Assembly (NCBI RefSeq): GCF_041146395.1
Contig: NC_090986.1
Coordinates: 45,668,001 to 45,732,000, forward strand
From: Eulemur rufifrons
Taxonomy: Eukaryota > Chordata > Mammalia > Primates > Lemuridae
Direction of reading: 5' to 3'
DNA: 64,000 nucleotides
The notes beneath the pieces are model-generated. The model worked only from the letters and a program-made list of their open reading frames with translations. It was not told the DNA's origin and did not search any database. The position numbers and the translations under genes are program-made. Position 1 is the stretch's first letter. Each line of letters opens with the position of its first letter. Below are positions 11,341 to 21,340 of this stretch, in pieces.

Positions 11341-14103
11341 TTATTTTTTTTTATATTTCTATGAAAAATGCCAGTGGAATTTTTTTTGATAGCAATTGTA
11401 TTGAATTTGTATATGGCTTTGGGTAGTATGAACATTTTAACAATAGTAATTCTTCTATTCCATAAACAGGGGTTATGTTTCCATTTATTTGTGCTTTCTT
11501 TAATTTCTTTCATCAATGTTTTATCATTTTCAGTGTACAGATTTTTCACTTCCTTTGTTAAATTTATTCCTAAGTATTTTAGTTTTTTGATTATAAGTGT
11601 ACGTGGGATTGTTTTCTTGATATCTTTTCCAAATAAATTGTTACTTATGTAAAAAATGCTAATTGCATGTTGGATGACATCTGCAACTTTACTGAATTAT
11701 AAGTTTTAACAGTATTTTTTAGTGGAGCTTTTAGGATATTCTACATATAGGATCATGACATCTGCTAACAGAGATAATTTTCTTTCTTTATTTTGATTTG
11801 GATGCTTTATATTTCTTTTTCTTGTCTGATTATTCTTGCTAGTACTTTTAGTTCTATGATAAATAGAAGTGGTAAGAGTGGTCATTTTTGCCTTGTATCA
11901 GCTTGTAAAGGAAAAACTTTCAGTTTTCCCCATTGATTATGATATTAACTCTTGGATTTTCACAAATGGCCTTTACTGTATTGAGAAAATTTCTTTCTAT
12001 ACCTAATTTGTTGAGAGTTTTTATTACGAAAGATGTTGAGGCCGGGTGCTGTGGCTCACGCCTGTAATCCTAGCACTCTGGGAGGCCGAGGTGGGTGGAA
12101 CCCTCAAGGTCAGGCGTTCAAGACCAGCCTGAGCAAGAACAAGACCCCCGTCTCTACTAAAAATAGAAAGAAATTATCTGGCCAACTAAAATATATATAA
12201 AGAAAAAAAAAATTAGCCGGGCATGGTGGCACATGCTTGTAGTCCCAGCTACTCGGGAGGCTGAGACAGTAGGATCACTTGAGTCCAGGAGTTTGAGGTT
12301 GCTTTGAGCTAGGCTGACGCCACGGCACTCACTCTAGCCTGGGCAACAGAGTGAGACTCTGTCTCAAAAAAAAAAAAAGAAAGAAAGATGTTGAACTCTG
12401 TCCAGTGTTTCTTTTTGTATATCTGTTTAGATAATCATGTGTTTTTCTCTCTTTTCTCTTTGTTGTATATCATATTGATTGTTTTGCATATATAAAATCA
12501 ATCTTTCTTCCCAGAGAAGACCCTAAAGAGTCAAAACAACCTTGAGAAAGAAAAACAAAGTAGGAGGCAGCACACTTCCTGATTTCAAATTATATTATAA
12601 AACAATAACAATATAAACAGTTGGGCACAAAAAAAGAAAAATAGACCAATATAGCAGAATAAAAGCCAAGAAATAAACCCAAGAAATACCGTCAACTTAT
12701 TTTCAACAAAACCACCAAGAAGACACATCTTCTTGACAATCCCTTCCTGTGCTGGGAAAACTGGTTATCTCCATGCTTAAGAATGAAACTGGACCTTTAT
12801 CTTATAACATATATAAAAGTCATATCAAAATGGATTAAAGACCTGAATGTAAAACCTGAAACCATAAAACTATTAAAAAATACATAGAGGGAAAGCTGTT
12901 TGATATTGGCCTTGGCAATGATTTTATGGACATCTCACAGGCAACAAAAGCAAAAATAAATAAGTGGGACAATATTAAACTAAACAGCTTTTGCTGCTGT
13001 TTCATTCAGCAAACCAAAAAGCCAACAAAGTGGGAAAAAACATATGGGAAACACATATTAGGTAAAGAGTTGATATTAAAAAAAAATATGAGGAACTCAC
13101 AATAGCAAAAACAAAACAAAACAAATAACTTGATTAAGAAATGGACAAAGGAGCCTAATAAACATTTCTCCAAAGAAAACATAAAAATTTCCAACAGGTA
13201 TCTGAAAAGGTTTTCAAAATCACTGATTATCAGGGAAATGTAAATTAAAAATATCACCTCACACCTATGAGAATGGCTATTATCAAAAAGACAAGAGATA
13301 AATATTGGAAAGGGTGTGGATGAAAGGCAAACTTTCCTTTGTACTCTGTTGCTGAGAACGTGGATAGTTGCAAACATTGTGTAATACAATATAAAGGATC
13401 CTATGGAAATTAAAAATAGCACTACCATATAACCTGGCAATATCACTTCTGGGAATATACTCAAAGAAAATAAAATGATCACCTTATAAAGATATCTGCA
13501 CCTTTGTGTTCATTGAAGCATTATTCACAATAGCCAAGAGATGGAAACAACCTGTGTCCATTGGCAGACGAATGGATAAAGAAATTGTGGAATATGTATA
13601 CAGTAGAGTATTATTCAGCCTTAAAAAAGGAGATCTTGAAATCTGTGACAACAAAAATGAACCTAGAGGATTAAGTGAAATTAGTTGGACGCAGAAATAA
13701 AAATACTGCATGATCTCACCTATATATGGAATAAACAACAACAAACCAAATGAACAAAAACAAAAACAAAACTTGAATACATAGAAACAGAACTTTTACC
13801 AGGGGCAGTGGTTGCAATAGGGAAAACAGAGATGAAGGTTAAAAAGTACAAAGTTATAATAACATAGGATGAATAATTCTAGAGTTCTAATGTACAGCAT
13901 GAGGACTATAGTCAATTATATTGTATTGCATACTGGAAATTTGCTAAGAGAATAGATTTTGGGGACTTTTACCAAAAAGCTATAGGTAACTATGTGAGAT
14001 TATGAATCCTATGTTAATTTACTGGACTGTAGTAATCGTTTCAATATGTGTATGTACATAAAAACATGAGGCGTATACCTTAAATTTTCACTTTTTTTTT
14101 TTT
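11341..14103 (+). mobile_element. L1 with inverted 5' segment (twin priming)
   Basis: Two oppositely oriented pieces of one L1. From 11341 to about 12490 the sequence is ORF2 in antisense ('ccagtggaattttttttgat', 'gcctttactgtattgagaaa'). From about 12500 to 14103 it is sense ORF2 and 3' UTR ('ccagagaagaccctaaagag', 'ccaagagatggaaacaacct', 'tgtacagcatgaggactata'). The outer left end of the inverted piece is the ORF2 region just upstream of where the sense piece starts, the usual result of twin priming. A lemur-type Alu interrupts the inverted piece. The 3' UTR resembles L1MA/L1PB types. The frames are broken throughout. Confidence 0.85.
12028..12394 (+). mobile_element. lemur-type Alu inside the L1
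   Basis: A full-length sense Alu (12040-12382) from 'ggccgggtgctgtggctcac' through the linker 'aaatagaaagaaattatctg' to 'gagtgagactctgtctc' and an A-run. A perfect 12-base duplication, gaaagatgttga, flanks it at 12028-12039 and 12383-12394. Removing the Alu restores continuous antisense L1 sequence. Confidence 0.95.
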
Positions 14104-14240
14104 AAAGCAGGCAGAGAGAGAGGAATGGCAGGGGAAACCATGGTAAAATGATCAGAAATATTGAAGAAGTAAAGGAGACAGAAGCTACATTGAGGCCACC
14201 AAAGAGTAGAATAAAAGATTCTTAGAAATAAAGTTATTCA
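14104..14240 (+). repeat. ancient mammalian repeat, second part (copy A)
   Basis: Continuation of the repeat at 10530-11340 on the far side of the L1. It reads 'gcaggcagagagagaggaat', then a 'gaagtaaaggagacagaagc' segment and 'attgaggccacca', in the order expected for that family. Confidence 0.4.
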
Positions 14241-14536
14241 AGCCAGGCACAGTGGCTCATGCCTATAATCTCAGCATTTTGGAAGGCCCAGGTGGGAAGA
14301 TTGCTGGAGGCCAGGAGTTCAAGACCAGCTTGGGCAACATAGTGAGACCCTGACTCTAAGAATTTTTTTAAAATTAGCCAGACATGGTGGTATGGGTCTA
14401 TGGGTCTATGGTCCTAGCTACTCAGGAGGTTGAGGTGGGGTGATTGCTTGAGCCCAGGAGTTCTAGGCTGTAGTGGGCTATGATTGTGTCATTGCACTCC
14501 AACCTGGACAACAAACTGAGACTCTATCTCTAAAAG
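14241..14536 (+). mobile_element. AluJ (old Alu)
   Basis: A classic dimeric Alu with 'ccaggcacagtggctcatgc', 'ccaggagttcaagaccagct', a short A-rich linker, 'aaattagccagacatggtgg' and 'attgcactccaacctggaca'. It lacks the lemur-type linker and is clearly more diverged than the lemur-type copies, so it predates them. It contains a small tandem duplication, 'tatgggtc' three times, around 14391-14408. Confidence 0.9.
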
Positions 14537-14849
14537 ATAATAATATTAAGGTTGGTCAGCATTGCTAGCGGCTATGAAGTTCTTTACTATGACTAAGGAA
14601 AATACAAGGTTAGCCTTTAACTACAGTAATTAGCAGGCAATTAGTAATCTTAGTAAGAACATTTTGGTAAAGTGGTAATGACAGTCATTTAGTATTTATC
14701 AGACTTACCAACTTTTAACTACTTTTGCATCAAAAAATAGAGAAATTTATTTTTCAAATATCCATATTTTTGCAAAGCAAACAAATGACAAATCCATCTG
14801 TTCCAAGTTTCTATCCACTGGTTATTCAATCAACACTAATTAAAGTACT
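14537..14849. other. unassigned DNA
   Basis: Short AT-rich spacer between the AluJ and an MLT1-type LTR. Nothing recognisable. Confidence 0.5.
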
Positions 14850-15372
14850 TTACAGGTGGAGTTAAGGTTACTAACTGACCTTCAAGAAAGCTGATTATCT
14901 TGAATTATTTGGAGATGATTCAATTGCACGAGCCTTTAAAAGGAGAGTAAATCAGAGAGGTGTAGCAAAAGAAGCAGGCAGAGGAGAAGCCAGGGAGATG
15001 AGAAACTTCAGAAGAACTTGATCTGCCATTGCTGGTTTTGAAAATGAAGAGGGGCCTGAGCCAAGCAATGTAGGTGGCCTCTAGAAACTAAAATTGACCC
15101 CCAAAAACAGCTAGCAAGAAAACGGGGACCTCAGCCCCATATCCTCAAGGAACTAAATTCTGTCAACCACCTGAATGAACTTGGAATACAATTCATTCCA
15201 AAATCACCCAAGATCTTGATTATAGCCTTCTAAAATTATACCCAGAAGACTTTGCCACACCATGCTGTGCCTGGATTTTTGATCTATAGGACTCTGACTT
15301 AATGAATTTGTATTGTCTTAAGCTCCTAAGTTTGCTACTTTTTTAAAAAGAAGCAATAGAAAAACTAATAGA
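14850..15372 (+). mobile_element. MLT1-type LTR (ERVL-MaLR)
   Basis: A diverged LTR in sense orientation. It shows an 'aggttactaactgacctt' segment, 'agaagcaggcagaggagaag', 'gacttgatctgccattgct'-like wording ('gaacttgatctgccattgct'), 'gtaggtggcctctagaaact', a 'gcaagaaaacggggacctca' segment and the terminal 'agcaatagaaaaactaatag'. No internal retroviral sequence follows, so it is a solo LTR. Confidence 0.65.
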
Positions 15373-15902
15373 ATATAGGATATGGTTGTGGTTTCCTCAG
15401 AGCAACATTTTGGTAACCCTTCATATTAAAAAGTAGTAAGGATGAGTCTCATGAGACAGATTTCTCATTTGAGCATGTGTGTACCATCTCCATCATCATC
15501 ACCTGGCTTGAAGCCAGGTACATTGACAGATGCTCACTACATAAATATTAAACATACCTTATCATTAAAATAATGTATTCCAGGGACTAAAGCTATATGG
15601 CAGTGAGCATCCTTAGCTCAGAAAAAAACATTTGTTTTTCTGCATCTTATTTATTATGCACTGTCACCTATTCTTTTGAGCCTTACCATATTTTCTTTTT
15701 CTAATTAAAATTTTGTTTTTGTTTATTTGTACATCTATGGGAAAGTAATTATAAAAGATTATCTTAGACTTCAGTGATAGTTTTTTTATGAACCTTTTTA
15801 CCAGCATTTCATATTTTAATGGATACTTAGAACGCAATGAAAATTGGTCATTCACTTATTTAAATCATTAAAGAAATAAGCATTAAGTGCCTGCTCTTGT
15901 CA
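15373..15902. other. unassigned spacer with a perfect hairpin
   Basis: Unassigned DNA between two MaLR LTRs. It contains a 19-base inverted repeat with a one-base loop (15501-15519). A weak L2-like segment lies near 15855-15900 ('aataagcattaagtgcctgc'). Confidence 0.5.
15501..15519. other. 9-bp-arm hairpin
   Basis: acctggcttgaagccaggt is a perfect inverted repeat with a single central G. It could form a very tight cruciform or hairpin, or be a dimeric protein site. It may also be chance. Confidence 0.6.
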
Positions 15903-16258
15903 GGCTCTGTCTTGGTCCATTCAGGCTGCTACAACAAAGTACCATTGCCTGGATGGCTCGTAAAAAACTGAAATTTATTTCTCACAGTTCTGGAGTCTGA
16001 ACGTCTGAGATCAGGATGTCAGTATGGTTGGATTCTGTTGAGGTCCATCTGGGTTGCAGGCTGCTGACTTCTGGTTGTATCCTTTCATGACAGAGAGAGG
16101 GCAAGCTAGGTCTTTGGCTGCTTCTAATGAGACCTCTAATTCTATTCATGAAGACTCAATCCTCCTGACCCAATTATGTCCAAATGCCCCACCTCCAAAG
16201 ACTATCACGTAGAGATTGAATTTTAGAAGGACAAACACACAGTCTGTAATAGGGATAG
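15903..16258 (-). mobile_element. MLT1-type LTR (ERVL-MaLR), reverse
   Basis: Reverse-orientation solo LTR: 'cttggtccattcaggctgct', 'aatttatttctcacagttct', 'ggagtctgaacgtctgagat', 'ccccacctccaaagactatc' and a degenerate end at 'acaaacacacagtctgtaat'. It is the opposite orientation to the LTR at 14850-15372 and belongs to a different MLT1-like variant. Confidence 0.75.
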
Positions 16259-16508
16259 TTCCCATTAATACGTTTGTGAAAATATACAAGTGGTGAGCTT
16301 ATTTCATTTGGTAAATAAAAAAACAAGAGCTCATCAGATTAAGTGTTAACTTTGATCTGTTTCCTAGGTTTTGAGCAACACTCCCACATTAGTATAATCA
16401 GCAAGTTTTCTTAAAGTTAATGTTATTAACAGCATGGATTATATTTCTGGTTGCTATAGACTTCTTCTCAATTATTTACCACTCTCTCCTTTTATTAATA
16501 GACATGAA

Positions 16509-17035
16509 AAGTCTGTGATGAGGCGCAGTACTCACTATAGTTTTATGAGCTTAAGGGAAGCCATCTTGTATATAGACTAGTGCAGCCATCTTGTGTATGG
16601 ACTCACTGCTGTGTGAAGTTGAGAAAAGAATACATGAATAACAGGAAAAAAATTTATACAGTGATTAACTTGTAAATGATTGTTTAAAATCATTAGGTGT
16701 GTATAGTTACATTGTACTACGCTTGACTGTCCTTGGAGAAATGTTCTTGGATGTTCCTTAAAGAAATGTACCTTGATTTAACTGATGCTATCTGCTTCTG
16801 TGAGGTCGCTTGCTTATGAATTATTGTAATCAACATGTTCTGAGCTGTATGTGTATTGTTAGTATTGTTAGTAATAAAGGTATATAACCCCTGTCCACTT
16901 TAAGATCGGGGCCATTCTCTGTGTCTGAACTTTCCCAGAACAGGGGTGGTTGCTGTCCAGCTAATAAAGACTCCTAATTTGGCTCAGTTTGGTCTTTAGG
17001 TGGTCATTTCTCGCATCTGAGACTATAACAAAGTC
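16509..17035 (+). mobile_element. solo ERV LTR with 5-bp target duplication
   Basis: A discrete 517-bp block (16514-17030) begins with TGTGATGAGG and ends with CTATAACA, so it has the TG...CA ends of a retroviral LTR. It is flanked by the direct repeat AAGTC at 16509-16513 and 17031-17035. Inside are a TATA-like 'ggtatataacccc' near 16880 and a polyadenylation signal in 'gctaataaagactcc' near 16960, in the right order for U3-R-U5. The layout ('agatcggggccattctctgt', 'ggctcagtttggtctttagg') is most like a class I (gammaretrovirus-like) LTR. I cannot name the family. No internal retroviral genes are present. Confidence 0.85.
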
Positions 17036-17354
17036 TATTTAATACTCCAGGGTTTCTCAGGACTTTCATAAACAGACATAAGTCTTGCCTGTCCTTTATA
17101 TCTTCTGCTGCAATAGATGCACTAATTTCTCTCAGTGTCATCTTCTAGGATTCATGTGTATGAGTGTATGCATGGGTTATTACACATACATATATTTTTT
17201 TAGCCTTGTCTGCTGAGAAAACCTAGAAGCAATGACATTGCAGTAGTAATGAACATACCCAGCATCAAGATTTTAGTATCTAATAAAACGAACCAGCACT
17301 CCTTGTAGAAATGGCTAATTATAGAGCTGGGACAAGAAATATGTAAGAAAATTT

Positions 17355-17570
17355 ATCAGAAAATCTTGATATTTTCAGTGAAATGGAGTGCAACTGAAGG
17401 AATCTGAATAGATCAAGAAAATCTGATTTATGATTGGAAAAGCATAATCTGGCTACTCTGTAGGAAATGGACTTTAGAGGAGTTAAGAGTAGAAACAGGG
17501 AATCCAGTTAGGAGACCATGATATAAATGTAGGTGACAGAAGACAGAAGGAGTGAGAAGTGATCAGATAC
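17355..17570 (+). repeat. ancient mammalian repeat, first part (copy B)
   Basis: Second copy of the unnamed family seen at 10530. Landmarks are 'atctgatttatgattggaaa', 'ataatctggctactctgtag', 'gtagaaacagggaatccagt' and 'taggagaccatgatat'. It is interrupted by an LTR-like block and resumes after about 18035. Confidence 0.5.
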
Positions 17571-18032
17571 TGAATATGCAACAGAGGGAATGGCCTCAAA
17601 AAGGAAATGTATTACAAGCTGTCTTTTTAAACCTCTTCCACTGTTTTTGGGAATTAAAACCTGAATCCCTGCCCCAGGCCAGTGGTTGGGAGGGGCAGGG
17701 GAGTGTCCTTTGTTCTTTGTCCCATGGGAGATGGCTCAATGGAACTGTCTGGGTAGAAGTCATGAGATTGTCTTCACCAGATTGTCTTTGCTGAAGATGA
17801 GATTGATCATAACCATCAACGGTAGTTAAACAACAATATCCTGAAACTGAAAACCCTCCCTTTAAAGGCTCTGTATTTCTGCTTACAGATAGGACAATGT
17901 AACTTTAAGACAGAACCTGCCATTCTCCTCATTTGCTGACAAATTAATAAAACTCCCTTTCCCTCTACTCAAACCACTTTTCCTTGTTCTTTTGATGTGG
18001 CTTCAGGAACAAGTGCTGAACTTTTGCTAACA
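17571..18032 (+). mobile_element. probable ERV LTR nested in the ancient repeat
   Basis: An LTR-like block: a moderately GC-rich first half, then 'tcctgaaactgaaaaccctc', and 'aattaataaaactccctttc' as a candidate polyadenylation region, ending in 'cttttgctaaca'. It separates two parts of one ancient repeat. Its ends were chosen from TG and CA dinucleotides. I found no convincing target duplication, so both boundaries and the LTR identity are tentative. Confidence 0.4.
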
Positions 18033-18034
18033 AA

Positions 18035-18600
18035 TACGTTTCTGAGATGAAGTTTAAAGTATACTGATTAAATAGAAATTGAACATATGTGTCAGGATGA
18101 TATGTGTATGTGCATGTATATGAGATAAATATATGTGTGTGTATGTATATATAGAGAGAGAGAGAGAAAGAGAGAGATTCAAATCCAACCATGAACCTTC
18201 TGAGAGTTTTGTTCTGAGCTACTGAGTATGGATTTTCAAAGGGTGGGATGGAGAAACACTAGGGGGATGTAGAAAAGTATAGGGAAGGGTAGGAAAATGA
18301 AGAAACTAATTGTGGACATATTTATTTTGATTTACTTATAGGCTTCCAAGTAGAATTAGGCATTGGATTTGAGTCTATAGTTAAGGGTGGAAATCTGGAC
18401 TCAAGATATTAATTTTGAAATCATTAGCATTTGCTTTATTTAACTATATGACTGGATCAGATCATCAAGTGAGTGTTAGTAGGAAAAAAGAGTCTCAAGA
18501 CTTAATCTTAGGACAGTACAGCATTTCCTGTATTTTAGGTCTATGGTATGAAATACAGTTCCATCTAAAATGTTATTTTTGCCAAGCTGATTTTTAATAC
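18035..18600 (+). repeat. ancient mammalian repeat, second part (copy B)
   Basis: Continuation of the copy starting at 17355. It includes 'ggcttccaagtagaattagg', 'ggatttgagtctatagttaa', 'ggaaatctggactcaagata', 'tttgaaatcattagcatttg' and 'atgactggatcagatcatca'. A microsatellite has expanded inside it (18101-18178). Confidence 0.5.
18101..18178. repeat. compound TG/TA and GA microsatellite
   Basis: Alternating TATGTG/TGTA tract followed by a run of GA dinucleotides with one AA interruption. Confidence 0.9.
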
Positions 18601-19025
18601 TAGCCATCAATACCCTTAAAAAACGTTACTTATCATGGATCTCTTAGGATCTATAGGATGCCAGCAGGGCTTTTTCTGGACAAAGCCCTTAAATAACCAT
18701 TTCCTGAGCTTCATACAAGCCACTAAAAAATATTCTGATAATTGCGGAAAGTTAATTTGTTAGCATAGTGTTTATTGGGCCTAAGGTATACATTTTTTTA
18801 AATACTGTTTTTGCTTATAAATGTACAAAATCTTGCATTTTATATCATGACAAATCTTTGTTTGCCTTAATATAAAATAAAATCTTTTCAGAAATTCTAG
18901 CAAAATTGATTCTTCATGAATATGCAGTGGGTTTAGCCTATATCTTTAAATTTGCTGCTCCCATAGCTGTCTAATCCTAGAATTTGAGTAGTTCATCTTC
19001 AGTCAAGTGATATAAATAGCCATAT
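18601..19025. other. unassigned DNA
   Basis: AT-rich, no recognisable repeat or gene. Confidence 0.5.
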
Positions 19026-19255
19026 GGCTTGATGGTTTAATTTATAGGCCCTGGAGCCTGACTGCTTCAAATCACACTGCCTTACCACTTACCTTGTGCA
19101 TGTTTTGCAATCCTTTAAATGTCAGTTTCCTAATCTATAAGATGGGGTGGATAATAATTTTCTAAGGATATTGTTAGAGTTATTGGAATTAATCTGTGTA
19201 TAATGCCTATAGTCGGTTTATAATGCATAAAATAATCAGTATTAGCTATTGTTAC
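19026..19255 (+). repeat. MIR SINE
   Basis: Sense MIR with 'ggccctggagcctgactgct', 'accacttaccttgtgcatg', 'aaatgtcagtttcctaatct', 'ataagatggggtggataata' and a degenerate tail. About full length. Confidence 0.75.
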
Positions 19256-20135
19256 CATATGTGACTAGCATCCTCTCTGACATTACTGCACAGATGTCAA
19301 ATTTTTATGGAATTCATCATATCCTTCCATACAACATCCTGCACATGGAAAGCACTTAATGTGTAGTTCTTACTCTAATTATTATTTGCCTTTGAGAGCT
19401 GAGAGAAGCTGCTTACCTCTAAAAATCAACGGTAAAATAATGTGAAAATCTGTTATACTATCGATTAGCCCATGTGTATTTTATTTTCAGGGATTATAAA
19501 TAATTTCTAAAAGCAACTTTCTTTCTTTACCAAAATATATGGATACTACATATAAAATATTTGGAAAGAATGAACATTTTCTATTTTTTATTTTTAAGAT
19601 TTTAATAATGTTCTTATAATTAATAATTTTTGGATAATTAGAACTTCCCTAAAAAATTTCACATATGTATTAATAATTGGTTATTCCTTGGGTGGTTACA
19701 TTTTCTTGAATTCATTCCATACTTGAAAATTTGATATATGTTTCCCTGCAAACAAAGGTTAAGACTTGCAGTTTTATAAAGTGGGACAGCTGATTTGAAT
19801 TTCTGGCAGACAAATTCACAAATTGATGTTTAAGATGCTGCTCTGCACAACTCATCATTCTACCTCTAGCTGAAATCATCTTTTCTCTAAGCATTTTTCA
19901 TTTTTCCTGTTCGTGGTGTATGTCTCAAATTTGGGGTATAAAACTAATATCCAAGGACTGTTTTAAATTCATACAATTCTTAAGAAAAACAATTTAACAT
20001 TTTAGGTATATATTGCTGCACTAACAGATATCCATAAATTAAGGCTGCACTTACTTTTCTGCCTAGCAATGCACCTGTCTGCTTAAAATGTGTTGATTAA
20101 ATATGATATTGCAAGTTCTTCATTAAATGAGACAC
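19256..20135. other. unassigned AT-rich DNA
   Basis: Nothing recognisable on either strand. Confidence 0.5.
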
Positions 20136-20454
20136 CTGAATTTCATTCTGGGCTTCAGTGAACAATGCTGAGTGTCATTCAAAGTGACAGGTCAAGTATG
20201 CCTTTTTTTGCTCACACAAATTTGCAAAACTTCCATGTTCTTGAGACGATCTTCAGAGAAAAGGAGGCTGAATTGGGTGAAGTCAACGCTTGCTGGCCGG
20301 TGCAATACAGCTGCTGTCTACACAGCCTTCTATGCTCCTGTATCAGCATGGCTTGCCTGGTTTTTAAGCCACCAAATTAATGGAGCCCATGAAGTTCTAA
20401 TAGAAAAAAAACTGCAACTCTTTTGTAAATCAGTGCTTGACAAGCAGTAAAAGA
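20136..20454. other. higher-complexity segment of unknown origin
   Basis: This stretch is less AT-biased than its surroundings and matches no repeat I recognise. Two overlapping frames of 71 and 92 codons (20165-20380 and 20172-20450, both +) cross it, but neither has a known domain, a splice-bounded structure or a neighbouring exon. It could be an unrecognised old repeat, a conserved non-coding element or chance. Confidence 0.3.
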
Positions 20455-20660
20455 CATACAGTGAGTAGGTTATAGCACGGTCTTTGGAATTCAGCAGAAT
20501 TTGGGTCAAATCTTGGTCTTCTTTCTTAGAGGTGTCCCTTTGAGATATCTAAGCCCTGGGCTTCATTTTTCCCAATTGAAAAATGAAGATAATAAAAGTT
20601 ATCTTGCAAAATTTTCAGACAAATTAAATAAGCCCATATTTGTATAATATGTGATATGTA
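20455..20660 (+). repeat. MIR SINE
   Basis: Sense MIR: 'ttatagcacggtctttggaa', 'aatttgggtcaaatcttggt', 'ctgggcttcatttttcccaa', 'ttgaaaaatgaagataataa' and 'gacaaattaaataag'. Confidence 0.65.
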
Positions 20661-21060
20661 TTAGGGCCAATCAAAAGTAACCACTTTTTTAATTTTAAAA
20701 ATTTTTTTATCTCATTTAATTTTTTTTTTAATTTTTTCATACCTTGGATGTGCTAAGATGAAAAAGTAACCATTTTTGAAATGTATTAGTATTGACATAT
20801 AGTGCCACAGGTGATGAAGACATTCAGCTTAACAGTTCAACCCCACACAATGACTAGCTGATGTCCTTTGGCAGTACAGATGTAACTCATGGCCTGTCTA
20901 CACTTTGTCACAAGTGTTGCTGGCTCTCTCCTCCAGGGCAATCATTCCTTCTTCCACAGTCCTGTCTTGGTTGTGGATTTTGATTGACAGAACCATATTA
21001 CACTAATCGTATTTTCTTCACTAGTGATTAAATTAGGTGTGGTCAGGTAACCTAGTTTAC
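20661..21060. other. unassigned DNA
   Basis: A T-rich stretch is followed by unassigned sequence. 'caaaagtaaccac' and 'aaaaagtaaccattt' are direct near-copies about 90 bases apart, of unknown meaning. Confidence 0.4.
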
Positions 21061-21340
21061 CCTAAAAAGATGTAAGAGGAATACTAATGAGAGACTTCTA
21101 GAAAGATTATTCTTCCTGATAAAAAAAGAAATTTGCATAAGAAGAAAATTTTTTTCTTATCAACACCCTCTACTATTTAGAATATTGTCATGTGAGAGGA
21201 TTGAAAGCTCGGAGCTAAGGCAGTAATCTTTCAAACATTAAGTGAAAAACCTGGTGACAAAAGCCAAGACAATGATTAAACAGAGGAAGCAGGCAAGGGC
21301 CTAGCTCTTGAAGGCATAACTGCTGTGTCAAATTGCTCAG
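21061..21340 (+). repeat. possible very old MaLR-like LTR
   Basis: Weak resemblance to an old MLT1-type LTR: 'gagacttctagaaagattat' followed by 'cttcctgataaaaaaagaaa', 'aagccaagacaatgattaa' and 'gaggaagcaggcaagg'. Too diverged for a firm call. Confidence 0.3.

Noticed and set aside
13006..13482. 158-codon minus-strand frame, the longest in the window
   Set aside because: It lies antisense to the sense half of an L1 ORF2; its F/L/S-rich translation is a shadow of A-rich L1 sequence.
17552..17794. 80-codon plus-strand frame in a GC-richer stretch
   Set aside because: It lies in the LTR-like block at 17571-18032 and shows no recognisable protein features.
20661..20780. Near-repeated 'aaaagtaacca' motif suggesting a mariner-type MITE
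   Set aside because: The copies are direct rather than inverted, and the sequence does not match the MADE1 or Hsmar ends I know.
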